DNA from: JANRKF01 sp964519595
Lineage (GTDB): Bacteria > Pseudomonadota > Alphaproteobacteria > Rickettsiales > SXRF01
Length of the DNA: 43,273 nucleotides
Assembly (NCBI GenBank): GCA_964519595.1
Contig: CAZFJN010000012.1
Location: 1 to 43,273 of the forward strand
Reading direction: 5' to 3'
The notes beneath the pieces are model-generated. The model did not search any database and had not been told where the DNA came from. It saw only the letters and a list, made by a program, of their open reading frames with translations. This document shows, in pieces, positions 9,677 to 18,427 of this stretch; within the stretch, counting starts at the first letter, position 1; each line of letters begins with the position of its first letter. The translations under genes and the position numbers were made by a program.

Positions 9677-9737
9677 AACATAAACATTAGATTTTTAAAA
9701 ACACAACAACGCTACAATATGCATTGAAGTTAAGCAA

Positions 9738-9773
9738 GTTTCTAAAAAGCTGGTTTTCTAAAAAGCTGGTTTT
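9738..9773. repeat. Short tandem duplication at the rodA 3' end
   Basis: TTCTAAAAAGCTGGTTT occurs twice head to tail across the rodA stop codon. The inner copy encodes the last residues (KPAF). It is one of many micro-duplications at gene ends in this window. Confidence 0.8.
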
Positions 9774-10903
9774 TCTCTGGCTGGCAGATTATTGCGGTTG
9801 GCGTAAGCATTCAGCAATAAGCCGAAGGAAAGCATTATTGAAACAGTGATACTGCCGCCGTAGGAAATAAGCGGCAGCGGCACGCCGACTACTGGAATAA
9901 GTCCCATAACCATCGCGCAATTGACCATGACGTGAATAAAAACCAGCATTCCAACTCCGGCAGCGAGCATTGCGCCGAAAGTGCTTTTGCTACGCAGCGC
10001 GACGGTAAAGCTCATAAACACCAGCGAGCTATATAAAATCAGCAAGATAATGCCGCCAATAAAGCCGTGTTCTTCGGCAAGCATGGTAAAAATAAAATCA
10101 GTTTGTTTTTCCGGCAGAAAATCAAGCTGACCTTGTGAACCTTGCAGATAGCCTTTGCCGAATATTCCGCCTGAGCCAATTGCGATCATTGATTGCAATA
10201 TATTATAGCCAGCGCCGAGCGGATCTTTTTCCGGATCAAGAAAGGTAAGCACGCGGCGCTTTTGATAATCATGCATGAAATGCCAGATAATTGGCGCAGC
10301 TAAGCAGGAAGAAACTATCGTAAATATAATATATCGCCATTGCAATCCGGCTAGAAAAAGCAGAGCTATTCCGACCATCACGATAATCGCCGTAGTGCCA
10401 AGATTAGGCTGACGAAGAATGAAAAACGCTGGAAATGCAATCATCAGCAAAGGTGGAATAAGAAAATATAATTTGCGAATATTTTCCGGCTGAAGTTGAT
10501 GGAAATAGCGAGCCAGTGCCATTATAAGAGCCGGTTTCATAAACTCAGAAGGCTGGACATTTATCATGCCAAGTTTAAGCCAGCGCTGTGCGCCCATTCC
10601 GATATGTCCGGCAATATCAACGCCAATTAAGACCATTAAAACCAGCAGATAAATCGGATAAGCATAGAGCATCAACAGACGCAGCGGAATGAAGATTATG
10701 ATGAACATGCAGATCATCGCCGCCGTAAAGCGCAGCAATTGCAAAAAGGCGTAAGGTTGCCATTCGCCGCCGCCGGCAGAAACCAGCATTAAAATCCCGA
10801 AAGAAGACAAGGAAAAAATAACTGCAACTATCGGCCAGCCGATTTTGTCTTTAAAACGCCCAATTGGCAATGAAGGTGCTAGATATGAAAATAATCCGTG
10901 CAT
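9758..10903 (-). CDS. rodA: Rod-shape-determining peptidoglycan glycosyltransferase RodA
   Basis: SEDS-family polytopic membrane protein that polymerises glycan strands with PBP2 in the elongasome. From the chosen start (ATG 10901-10903, MHGLFSYLAPSLPIGRFKDKIGW) it is 381 residues, the normal RodA length, with about ten hydrophobic segments. Conserved pieces are GAQRWLKLG with QPSEFMKPALI, FFILRQPNLGTT, the extracellular SGGIFGKGYLQGSQGQLDFLPEKQTDFIF region, and VVGVPLPLISYGGS near the C-terminus. These match RodA better than FtsW. A 29-codon upstream extension (to 10990) is open but overlaps the start of divergent tadD and carries no conserved residues, so I rejected it. No PBP2 gene or mre genes are in the window. 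Confidence 0.93.
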   Translation of the reverse strand: MHGLFSYLAPSLPIGRFKDKIGWPIVAVIFSLSSFGILMLVSAGGGEWQPYAFLQLLRFTAAMICMFIIIFIPLRLLMLYAYPIYLLVLMVLIGVDIAGHIGMGAQRWLKLGMINVQPSEFMKPALIMALARYFHQLQPENIRKLYFLIPPLLMIAFPAFFILRQPNLGTTAIIVMVGIALLFLAGLQWRYIIFTIVSSCLAAPIIWHFMHDYQKRRVLTFLDPEKDPLGAGYNILQSMIAIGSGGIFGKGYLQGSQGQLDFLPEKQTDFIFTMLAEEHGFIGGIILLILYSSLVFMSFTVALRSKSTFGAMLAAGVGMLVFIHVMVNCAMVMGLIPVVGVPLPLISYGGSITVSIMLSFGLLLNAYANRNNLPAREKPAF

Positions 10904-10950
10904 ATCTGCTATTGATATTATATACCGCTTGAAGTGCAAGAGGTATAAAA
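10904..10950. promoter_or_regulatory. Divergent rodA/tadD control region
   Basis: Only 47 bases separate the chosen rodA start from tadD. On the minus strand a TATAAT hexamer lies at about 10917-10922, only about 15-20 bases before the rodA ATG, so a rodA transcript from it would be nearly leaderless. On the plus strand AAGAGG lies about 8 bases before the tadD ATG and acts as its ribosome binding site. The promoter call is tentative. Confidence 0.4.
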
Positions 10951-11523
10951 ATGTTTCAATACAAAGCCAAAAATGTACGATCATTCTCAATAGCGGCGCT
11001 TATGGCGCTGGCATTTTCTTTTTCAGGATGCTCTCAGCAGGAGGTGGAAAAGGAAAATAATATTTCATCGCGCAATCTTGCTGAGCAAGCTTATCAGCTG
11101 CTTAATCAACGGCAACCAAAGGCGGCGCTTTCTATTTTTGAGCAGGCGATTGCAGCGGATGAGAAAAATGCTCAAGCCTTGCAAGGAAAGGCTCTGGCTC
11201 TTAACAATTTAGGCAGACATCTGGAAGCGGAAAAATATTACCAGAAGGCTCTGGAAATTGAGCCAGAATCGCCGAGCATTATCAATAATCTGGCCATGTC
11301 AAAAATACTGCGCGGACATTATACAGTCGCTTTAAAAATGCTTGAACCGCTTGTTAAAGATGATCCTGATAATATTAAAGCGCAGGATAATACGGCTTTA
11401 GCTTATTGTATGCTTGGCCGCAAAGAAGAGGCAAAAAAAATATACAGCCTGCGCCTTGACAGCAAGCAAGTGGAAGAAAATCTGCGTTTCTGCACGGAAT
11501 TTGAGGAGATTCGCAAGAAATAA
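10951..11523 (+). CDS. tadD: TadD-like TPR lipoprotein
   Basis: Predicted outer-membrane-targeted lipoprotein of the Tad (tight adherence) pilus system, where TadD helps assemble the secretin/pilus complex. The 190-residue protein has a lipoprotein signal peptide (hydrophobic core AALMALAFSFSGC, Cys at about 27). About four tetratricopeptide repeats follow from residue 42 (AEQAYQLLNQRQPKAALSIF, ALALNNLGRHLEAEKYYQKA, NNLAMSKILRGHYTVALKML, ALAYCMLGRKEEAKKIY). The identity as TadD rests on signal plus TPR architecture and on lying tail to tail with tadC and tadB; a TPR array alone is not diagnostic. AAGAGG precedes the ATG. Confidence 0.8.
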   Translation: MFQYKAKNVRSFSIAALMALAFSFSGCSQQEVEKENNISSRNLAEQAYQLLNQRQPKAALSIFEQAIAADEKNAQALQGKALALNNLGRHLEAEKYYQKALEIEPESPSIINNLAMSKILRGHYTVALKMLEPLVKDDPDNIKAQDNTALAYCMLGRKEEAKKIYSLRLDSKQVEENLRFCTEFEEIRKK

Positions 11524-11557
11524 AATTTGGAAAATGTCGCAAAAAGGTTAGCAATCT

Positions 11558-12538
11558 TCACATGCTCATCAGGCGTACAACTGCTGGCGCTATTATAACT
11601 ATAAACAAAGTTGGCAGAATAAATAAAATCATCGGAACTGTCATAATGGCCGGAAGTCGGGCGGCTTTCTGTTCAGCGCGGAGCATTCGCGCCTGACGGA
11701 ATTCACTAGAGAGGACTCGCAAAGCCTGCGCGATTGGCGTTCCGTATTTTTCAGTTTGAATAAGCACGCCGACCATGCCGCGTATTTCCGGCAGATCACA
11801 ACGCTCAGAGAGGTTAAGCAGAGCTTTGCTGCGCTCCGGCAGGAAGCCAATTTCAATTGAGGTGAGGCTTAGTTCCTCAGCCATTTCCGGATAAACCATT
11901 TTAAGCTCACGCGATACGCGATCAAGCATTGCCACCATGCTAAGCCCTGCCTCGGCGCAGATCGTCATTAAATCCAGCACATCAGGCAATGATTTCTGTA
12001 TCCGCAGATTACGTTTCTTTTTTTTACGGCGCACAAAAATTCCTGGTAATTTAAGGCCAAGATAAGCGCCAAAAACTGGCCAGATATAATTCATCATTTT
12101 CCATTTAGGACTTACATCGCTATTCATCTGCATGATTATTATGCCAGCAACGCCTAGTAAAATTGGCATTAGAACGTTGAAAAAAGCCAGCACATAAATT
12201 GCGTCTTTTGAGCGAAAACCAGCTTGTACAAGCTCGGCTTGCGTTTTGCCGATCTGATTTTTTTTCACTAATTGCAGCTTCATGGCGATTACGCGAATCA
12301 GATTCATCTGCAATTCGCGTTTTTTGCGTTTTTTAGCGCCGACAAATTCGCCGCGCAATTCATCGCGCCTGCTATGTATGTGTTTGATCTGTTTTGCGAA
12401 ACGATCTATATTAGAGAAGCTCGACAATATTGCCCAGGCACATAAAAAAGCAACAAGGCCGGAAATAGCGACATAACCGTCATCAGCCTGCCAGTTTGAA
12501 GGCAATAGATCATTTATGGAAAGTTGTTCGTTGCTCAT
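11558..12538 (-). CDS. tadC: Tad pilus inner-membrane platform protein TadC
   Basis: Inner-membrane GspF/TadC-type platform protein that pairs with TadB and works with the CpaF ATPase to extrude Flp pili. The 326 residues include an N-terminal membrane segment (about 22-42), a pair of segments around 115-165, the cytoplasmic T2SSF domain (about 180-305: SLPDVLDLMTICAEAGLSM, ELSLTSIEIGFLPERSKAL, GVLIQTEKYGTPIAQALRVL) and a C-terminal hydrophobic anchor (VPMILFILPTLFIVIIAPAV). It follows tadB with a 35-base spacer made of repeated GTTGCT/GGTTG words. No Shine-Dalgarno is visible. Confidence 0.92.
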   Translation of the reverse strand: MSNEQLSINDLLPSNWQADDGYVAISGLVAFLCAWAILSSFSNIDRFAKQIKHIHSRRDELRGEFVGAKKRKKRELQMNLIRVIAMKLQLVKKNQIGKTQAELVQAGFRSKDAIYVLAFFNVLMPILLGVAGIIIMQMNSDVSPKWKMMNYIWPVFGAYLGLKLPGIFVRRKKKKRNLRIQKSLPDVLDLMTICAEAGLSMVAMLDRVSRELKMVYPEMAEELSLTSIEIGFLPERSKALLNLSERCDLPEIRGMVGVLIQTEKYGTPIAQALRVLSSEFRQARMLRAEQKAARLPAIMTVPMILFILPTLFIVIIAPAVVRLMSM

Positions 12539-12573
12539 TTTGGTTGCTGGTTTTTGGTTGTCTAGTTGCTAGT

Positions 12574-13539
12574 TTAAATTTCAAATTTGGTCATACGGTT
12601 CATTATCCACAATCCGAAGGTCATCATTCCGGCGGCAGTAAAAGCGGCGATATTTCCTCTTCTATCTTCGATAAGCGGCGTTAAATAGCCAGGGCTTAAA
12701 ACGCCAACGGCAAGAATTACAATAAAGGGCAAAGCGCCAATAATCATTGCTGAGGCACGAGCTTCCGAAGACATCGCCTTTATTTTCATTCCCATAATGT
12801 AGCGACCACGCAGAACTTCGGAAAGATTATTGAGAATTTCCGATAAATTACCTCCGGTTTCGCGTTGCAGTATGATGCTAGTGCTGAAAAAGTTGAATTC
12901 TGTCAGATCAAGTTTACGCGCCATTTCCTGCAATGATTTTTCCATGGTAACGCCAAGTTTCATTGTGTTGGAAATGGTGGTAAAAACTCCGCCAACTGGC
13001 TGTGGAACTTCTGTTGATACAAGGACAATTGATTCAGATACTGGCAAGCCGGAACGTAAACCGCGAACAATTAAATCAATAGCATCCGGAAAAAGGCGTA
13101 AAAAAGCCTTATTCTGCTTGGTGATTTTAAACTGCATTATTTTAAGCGGCAACCACACGCCAAAAATAATTCCCAGAAAAAATCCCAGTAGCAGCGATTT
13201 ATTAAACACAAAGCCGACTATAAAACTTATCGCCAGCAACCACATTATCCGGCGCAGAGCATATTGCTTAGGCGACATGGCAATTCCGGCTCTTTCTAAA
13301 CGATCGCCAAGTTTTGAGAATTTAGGCAGCGGCTTGGCCAGCAGCGCGAAAATTCCTTTTTCTTCCTGAGCTTTGCGCTTGAGAGATAAATCAGCGACAT
13401 TTTTGCTTTTATTAGCCTGACCGCGCGATTTTAGTCCTTCAATGCGCTTACGCATCGCCCGCCGATGACGATCAAACAGCAGCGTCATTGACACTACTAA
13501 AACTATTACCAGCAGAAAAATTATTAGATCAGTGAGCAT
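12574..13539 (-). CDS. tadB: Tad pilus inner-membrane platform protein TadB
   Basis: Partner of TadC in the Flp-pilus export platform. From ATG 13537-13539 (MLTDLIIFLLVIVLVVSMTLLF) the protein is 321 residues, normal for TadB. It has an N-terminal membrane segment, a basic linker, a T2SSF domain at about 155-285 (FPDAIDLIVRGLRSGLPVSE, FTTISNTMKLGVTMEKSLQE, STSIILQRETGGNLSEILNN) and two C-terminal membrane segments. An open extension of 54 codons upstream to 13701 encodes only translated repeat (runs of Val/Ile, then Thr and Asn) from the palindromic array and is not part of the gene. Confidence 0.92.
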   Translation of the reverse strand: MLTDLIIFLLVIVLVVSMTLLFDRHRRAMRKRIEGLKSRGQANKSKNVADLSLKRKAQEEKGIFALLAKPLPKFSKLGDRLERAGIAMSPKQYALRRIMWLLAISFIVGFVFNKSLLLGFFLGIIFGVWLPLKIMQFKITKQNKAFLRLFPDAIDLIVRGLRSGLPVSESIVLVSTEVPQPVGGVFTTISNTMKLGVTMEKSLQEMARKLDLTEFNFFSTSIILQRETGGNLSEILNNLSEVLRGRYIMGMKIKAMSSEARASAMIIGALPFIVILAVGVLSPGYLTPLIEDRRGNIAAFTAAGMMTFGLWIMNRMTKFEI

Positions 13540-13544
13540 TTGAT

Positions 13545-13760
13545 TTAGTTTTTTGTTGTTATTGTTTGTTATCGTGAATGTCGTGGTTAGCGTGGTTGTC
13601 GTGGTTCGTGAATATCGTGAATATCGTGGTTGTCGTGGTTCGTGGTTGTCGTGGTTCGTGTTCACGATAACCACGACAATCACGATAACCACGCTAACCA
13701 CGAAATACTAACCACGATATTCACGACAACCACAAAACTACCACGACAACCACGCGCACC
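13545..13760. repeat. Large palindromic word array (GTGGTTGTC / GACAACCAC)
   Basis: The left half is tandem words GTGGTTGTCGTGGTTCGTG and GAATATCGTG. The right half, after about 13662, is their reverse complement (CACGATAACCACGACAATCA and variants), so the 216-base block is a giant imperfect palindrome. It fills the whole spacer between the RSH stop (13762) and the tadB start, so it would be transcribed if the two genes share an mRNA, and could end or process the RSH message. Confidence 0.9.
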
Positions 13761-13761
13761 C

Positions 13762-15915
13762 CTAGCTATGCCAGCGTTCAACGCTTTGCACAACTTCCTT
13801 ACTACGCAGATTGGCAATTATGTTATTTAAATGGTGAACATCTTTTACTTCTATATCAACTAATATTTCAAAAAAATCAGTGGAACGATTGATGATTTTA
13901 AGATTGTTTATATTGCCATTATCTTTGGCAATGACATTTGTTAAAGTGGCAAGAGCGGCCGGCTCATGACTTATCTGCGCGCGCAGGCGGCCGATATGCC
14001 CTGATTCAGTGGAATCTCGTTCCCAGGCAACATCTATCCAGCGTTCCGGACTATCAGCATAATTCTCCAAAGTTTCACAATCAAGAGTATGAATTGTTAC
14101 TCCTTTGCCGGTTGTGACAATTCCTACGATTTTATCGCCAGGAATTGGATGACAGCAGCCGGCAAAATGCAAAGCCATTCCTGGTATCAGGCCTTTAATC
14201 GGCATTGGCGTTGCATCATGTTTTTTCTTTTTACGAAATGGATTAGTAAGTGAAGACAACATTCCGGAAGAAGAAGGGGATGATTTTTTTTTGCCAAGCA
14301 CCACTTCGACCACTTCCTGTCTGGAAACAAGTCCTGCGCCGATATCTGCCAGCAAATCATCAGTATCTTTCTTCTCAAAATGCGGCAAATGCGGATCAAC
14401 CATTTTCTCGTTGAATTCTTCGCCTTCCTGTTTGAACATTTTCACAAGGACAGCGCGGCCAAGAGCGACATATTCATTACGCTGCTGAGTACGAACAAAT
14501 TTGCGAATTTCCGAGCGTGCTTTGCCGGTTACTACAAAACGTTCCCAGCTCGGACTTGGCGTTTGTGTTTTGTTGGTTATTATATCAACTTGATCGCCGT
14601 TTTTAAGCTTGGTACGAAGTGGCACGATGCGGCCATTTATTTTAGCGCCAACGCAAGTATCGCCGACTCCGGAATGCACAGCATAGGCAAAATCAACCGG
14701 AGTAGCGCCGCGTGGAAAAGACAGAATATCGCCCTTTGGCGTGAAGCAGAAAACCTGATCCTGATACATTTCCAGCTTGGTATTTTCGAGAAATTCTTCC
14801 GGATTCGACGATTGTTCTAATATTTCCAGCAATTCTCTTATCCAGCGGAATTGTTTACCGTCAGTTGCAGCATTGCCATGCTGTTTATAAGCCCAGTGCG
14901 CGGCAAGACCATATTCTGCCAGCTCGTGCATCTGGTGCGTGCGAATCTGGATTTCAATTTTCTGCTGGCCAGGGCCAAGAACGGAAGTATGCAAAGATTG
15001 ATAACCGTTTGATTTAGGCGTTGAGATATAGTCCTTGAAACTTCCAGGAATAATGTGCCAGTTGGAATGAATAGCGCCTAAAGCCTGATAGCATTGTGGA
15101 ATATCGGAAACTATTATCCGAAAAGCGACTATGTCTGAGAGTTGCTCAAAAGAAATGCTTTTTGATTCCATTTTCCGCCAGATTGAGTACGGTTTTTTCT
15201 CTCTGCCGGAAATTTCCGCTTTCGGAAGATCAGCTTCAATCAGCTTCTGGCAGAGTATTTCGCGTATTTTTTCTAATTCCGCAGCTCCCTGTTCGCGCAG
15301 AAAATAAAGGCGTTGAATGATTGAAGCGCGAGCATCAGACTGCAATTCCGCAAAGGCTAAATCCTGCAATTCTTCCTTCAGATTACGCATTCCGATGCGT
15401 TCAGCAAGAGCGGCGTAAATATCAACCGTTTCGCGTGCGATACGCTGGCGTTTTTCGGCGTTGCCAATATGTTTTAAAGTTTCCATATTGTGCAAACGAT
15501 CAGCCAGCTTGACCAGCAACACGCGAATATCTTCGCTCATTGCAATAAGCAGCTTGCGGAAATTCTCCGCCTGTTTGAGATTTTCTGATTTTCCTTCCAG
15601 ACGAGATAATTTAGTAACACCGTCAACAAGACCCTTTATTTCCGCGCCGAATTGCTCTTCAATAGCTTCAAGCGTTACATGTGTGTCTTCTACCGTATCA
15701 TGCAACAAGGCGGTAACTATTGAAGTTGCATCAAGACGATATTCCGTAAGCTTATAAGCAACCTCAACCGGATGAGAAAAATAAGGATCTCCGGAAGCGC
15801 GTTTCTGTGCGCCGTGAGCATTCATGGCAAATTCATAAGCGCGGCGCACTTTTTCTATGTCCGCGCCAGGATCATAGGAAAGAATCTTGTCAATAAGTTG
15901 TTCGAGTTGAATCAT
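13762..15915 (-). CDS. spoT: Bifunctional (p)ppGpp synthetase/hydrolase (RelA/SpoT homologue)
   Basis: Long RSH enzyme (717 aa) that makes and degrades the stringent-response alarmone. The hydrolase HD domain is intact: FSHPVEVA (His48), LLHDTVEDTH (His72-Asp73) and LVKLADRLHNMETL. The synthetase domain (about 240-350) has SDIVAFRIIV, PGSFKDYISTPKSNGYQSLHT and IEIQIRTHQMHELAEYGLAAHW. The FKD sequence is of the bifunctional (RxKD) rather than the monofunctional RelA (ExDD) type. A TGS domain follows (VFCFTPKGDILSFPRGATPVDFAY), then a zinc-finger-like segment with HFAGCCHPIPGD, and a C-terminal ACT domain (about 645-710). Alphaproteobacteria usually have one such gene. It interrupts the Tad genes, and its leader (15916-16010) consists of repeated GATGATCAA words. 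Confidence 0.95.
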   Translation of the reverse strand: MIQLEQLIDKILSYDPGADIEKVRRAYEFAMNAHGAQKRASGDPYFSHPVEVAYKLTEYRLDATSIVTALLHDTVEDTHVTLEAIEEQFGAEIKGLVDGVTKLSRLEGKSENLKQAENFRKLLIAMSEDIRVLLVKLADRLHNMETLKHIGNAEKRQRIARETVDIYAALAERIGMRNLKEELQDLAFAELQSDARASIIQRLYFLREQGAAELEKIREILCQKLIEADLPKAEISGREKKPYSIWRKMESKSISFEQLSDIVAFRIIVSDIPQCYQALGAIHSNWHIIPGSFKDYISTPKSNGYQSLHTSVLGPGQQKIEIQIRTHQMHELAEYGLAAHWAYKQHGNAATDGKQFRWIRELLEILEQSSNPEEFLENTKLEMYQDQVFCFTPKGDILSFPRGATPVDFAYAVHSGVGDTCVGAKINGRIVPLRTKLKNGDQVDIITNKTQTPSPSWERFVVTGKARSEIRKFVRTQQRNEYVALGRAVLVKMFKQEGEEFNEKMVDPHLPHFEKKDTDDLLADIGAGLVSRQEVVEVVLGKKKSSPSSSGMLSSLTNPFRKKKKHDATPMPIKGLIPGMALHFAGCCHPIPGDKIVGIVTTGKGVTIHTLDCETLENYADSPERWIDVAWERDSTESGHIGRLRAQISHEPAALATLTNVIAKDNGNINNLKIINRSTDFFEILVDIEVKDVHHLNNIIANLRSKEVVQSVERWHS

Positions 15916-16116
15916 TGCTGTTATTGTTTGATCATCTTTTGTTATTTTTGATCATCGTTATTATCGCTTGATAATCTTGTTATTGCTTGATCATCGTTTT
16001 TATAATAACATAAACAATAATAATAATATGTTGTTTTTATGTTGCTTTTTAGCAACTTTGCTTAACTATTTATTAATTGCGCGGAGTTAGTCTTCACATT
16101 TGAAGGGGAATAACAC
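15916..16116. repeat. Divergent spacer of spoT/cpaB with word repeats
   Basis: On the minus strand the spoT leader has about four variants of GATGATCAAxxAATAAC (15920-16005). On the plus strand a small hairpin GTTGCTTTTTAGCAAC lies at 16041-16056, and a ribosome binding site GAAGGGG sits about 10 bases before cpaB ATG. No -35/-10 pair stands out. Confidence 0.6.
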
Positions 16117-16962
16117 ATGCGTTTAAATGGTCGCGTAATCATTTTGATTATAGCTGCGCTTATAGCGGCCTTTACTGCGGTAATGGTTCGTAAAAAATTT
16201 TCGCAGCTCAGTTCAGGAAAACAAGTTGAGCAGCCTGTTTCAAAGCGCGTGTTAATCGCCAAGCGTGATGTTGCTGCCGGAAAATTCGTTGATGCCGGAA
16301 GTGATCTCGACTGGGCAAATCAGCCAGATGGCGATGAGGAAACAGCCTTTGTCCACGAAGGAATCAGCAAAAAAAGTGAATTTAATGGCGGCGTGGTTCG
16401 CAGGCCTTTAAAATCCGGCAAGCCAGTAAGTGCTGACCAGATTACCAAAGCCGGAGATGGTGGATTTTTATCAGCAGTTCTTGAGCCAGGAATGCGCGCT
16501 GTTTCCATAGCAGTTACCGCAACTACCGGAGCTGCTGGTTTCATAGCGCCTGGCGACAGAGTTGATCTGATAGTAACACATAGAATCAAAACCGGACGCG
16601 GCGAAAGCGGCGGCGATGATACGGTAGTCAGCGAAACATTCGTTCGTGACGTGCGCGTTGTGGCGGTTGATCAATCTCTTGATACGCCAGATCATAAGGC
16701 AACTCCGGCGAAAAACGTCACTGTTGAAGTAACGGAAATACAAGCTGAGCAAATTGCCGTGGCAATTGAAATGGGAAAAATATCAATGGCGCTACGCAGT
16801 GCGCTGCATAAAAACGAGCAGGCAGGCAGCGAGAAAAGCAGCTCAACGCGCGCTGGGGATGTAATACCTTCATTGCGTAAAGGCGGAGTAGCGCCGCATG
16901 TGCAAGTTATTCGCGGTGATACTAAGGAAGATTTGCAATTCTTAAATCAGGGAACACGCTGA
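16117..16962 (+). CDS. cpaB: Flp pilus assembly protein CpaB/RcpC
   Basis: Periplasmic/inner-membrane protein with a SAF domain, thought to connect the Tad secretin with the wall. The 281-residue protein has one N-terminal membrane segment (8-25, VIILIIAALIAAFTAVMV). The SAF domain spans about 45-110 (RVLIAKRDVAAGKFVDAG, VVRRPLKSGKPVSADQI), followed by the RcpC region (LEPGMRAVSIAVTATTGAAG, FIAPGDRVDLIVTHR) and VEVTEIQAEQIAVAIEMGKI. Length is typical. TTGAAGGGG provides a good ribosome binding site. cpaC starts one base after the stop, so cpaB-cpaC are tightly coupled. Confidence 0.94.
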   Translation: MRLNGRVIILIIAALIAAFTAVMVRKKFSQLSSGKQVEQPVSKRVLIAKRDVAAGKFVDAGSDLDWANQPDGDEETAFVHEGISKKSEFNGGVVRRPLKSGKPVSADQITKAGDGGFLSAVLEPGMRAVSIAVTATTGAAGFIAPGDRVDLIVTHRIKTGRGESGGDDTVVSETFVRDVRVVAVDQSLDTPDHKATPAKNVTVEVTEIQAEQIAVAIEMGKISMALRSALHKNEQAGSEKSSSTRAGDVIPSLRKGGVAPHVQVIRGDTKEDLQFLNQGTR

Positions 16963-16963
16963 T

Positions 16964-18427
16964 ATGAACGCTGAAAAAAAATTGCAATTTTCTATGTTAA
17001 AATTCTGGCAATCAGCCTTTGCGACTTTATTGGCAATGGCGATAATAATCTGTTCTTTCTTTTCTACAGCGGCGCTGGCTGAGGAAGTTTTACAAATAGA
17101 AATCAATAAAGGCAAAATGGTAAAATTACCAGCGGCGGCTTCTTCAGTCGTTGTTTCTGATCCTGCAACTGCGGATGTGCAAGTAGTGTCACCGACTTTG
17201 CTTTTTGTGCATGGAAAAAAAATTGGCGATACTAGCATCTATGCGGTTGATAGTAGCGATAGCCAGATTTACAGCGCGACAATTTCCGTAACGCATAATC
17301 TGAGCAAGCTGATGCGCGCAGTTAAACAGATCGCGCCTGATTCCGACGTAACAGCGCGAACAATGGACGGCGGAATAATGCTCAACGGCTCAGCAGATTC
17401 TCTGGCTGAATCGGAAAACATCAGAAATATCGCCTCGGCTTTTTTAGGCAACAATGAAAAAATGATCAATATGATAAAATCAGCCGGCTCTGATCAGGTT
17501 GCTCTTAAAGTCAAGATAGTTGAAATGTCGCGCAATGACTTAAAAGTATTTGGCGTTAATCTGCAGAGCTTTACCACTAACGGCTTGTTCGGAATGCAGC
17601 TATTGCAAGGCAGTAATATACTTTTCCACACTGATGATCCTGACACACAAGCATTAAGAGCGTATAATAGCACCGTCTATCGCGGCACAAGCACGAATAG
17701 CAATTTATTTCTGCGCTATAACGATGTAAGCGGCCTTATTGACGCGCTGGAAACAAATGGTCTGGCAACAATACTTGCTGAGCCGGTTCTTACCACAACA
17801 TCTGGAACAACCGCCAGTTTCCTTGCCGGCGGCGAATTTCCTATTCCGACAATTGGACAGAATAATACGGTAACGATTGAATATAAACCTTTTGGCGTTT
17901 CACTTAATTTTACGCCGACTGTAATGTCAAAAAGCCGGATCAGCATTGATGTCGCGCCGGAAGTAAGTTCGCTTAATTTCAGCAATCCGATTGAGGTTTC
18001 CGGTTATACTTATCCGGTTGTTGAATCACGCAAAGCCAAATCAGTAATTGAACTAGGCAGCGGCGATACTTTCATGCTGGCCGGATTATTGAAAAATGAT
18101 GGTTCTAATAATGTTGAAAAATTTCCAGGACTTGGCGATTTGCCTGTTCTTGGCACTCTATTCCGTTCCAATAGATTTCAAAATAATCAGACTGAGCTGG
18201 TGATACTTGTTACGCCTTATCTGGTGAATCCGGTTTCTGATCCTAAGAAAATGCAAACTCCGGCTGACGGTTATATTCCGCCTAGTGATTTGCAACGCCT
18301 GCTGCTGGGCAGTCTTTATCAGCAACAGGATTTTAATTCCGCAGATTCAGCGCAGAAAGAACAGCTGGAAAAAATAGAAAATAACATGCCAAAACTGCAC
18401 GGTCAGGGAGGTTTTGTATATGAATAA
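16964..18427 (+). CDS. cpaC: Tad secretin CpaC/RcpA
   Basis: Outer-membrane secretin channel for the Flp pilus. It has a signal peptide (hydrophobic about 20-40, cleavage near AALAEEV), then a pilus-and-secretin N domain (VLQIEINKGKMVKLPAAASS, VVVSDPATADVQVVSPTLLFV), a BON-like domain (about 105-160) and the C-terminal secretin domain from about 175: EMSRNDLKVFGVNLQSF, LETNGLATILAEPVLTTTSG, ASFLAGGEFPIPT, VVESRKAKSVIELGSGDTFM, FPGLGDLPVLGTLFRSNRFQ and TELVILVTPYLVNPV. Length (487 aa) is usual. Its last 8 bases overlap cpaD. Confidence 0.95.
   Translation: MNAEKKLQFSMLKFWQSAFATLLAMAIIICSFFSTAALAEEVLQIEINKGKMVKLPAAASSVVVSDPATADVQVVSPTLLFVHGKKIGDTSIYAVDSSDSQIYSATISVTHNLSKLMRAVKQIAPDSDVTARTMDGGIMLNGSADSLAESENIRNIASAFLGNNEKMINMIKSAGSDQVALKVKIVEMSRNDLKVFGVNLQSFTTNGLFGMQLLQGSNILFHTDDPDTQALRAYNSTVYRGTSTNSNLFLRYNDVSGLIDALETNGLATILAEPVLTTTSGTTASFLAGGEFPIPTIGQNNTVTIEYKPFGVSLNFTPTVMSKSRISIDVAPEVSSLNFSNPIEVSGYTYPVVESRKAKSVIELGSGDTFMLAGLLKNDGSNNVEKFPGLGDLPVLGTLFRSNRFQNNQTELVILVTPYLVNPVSDPKKMQTPADGYIPPSDLQRLLLGSLYQQQDFNSADSAQKEQLEKIENNMPKLHGQGGFVYE

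Noticed and set aside
10904..10990. 29-codon N-terminal extension of RodA
   Set aside because: It overlaps the divergent tadD start and its signal sequence and has no RodA-like residues; the start at 10903 gives normal length.
13540..13701. 54-codon N-terminal extension of TadB
   Set aside because: It is translated palindromic repeat (Val/Ile, then Thr and Asn runs) and TadB proteins normally start at the MLTDLIIF-like membrane segment.
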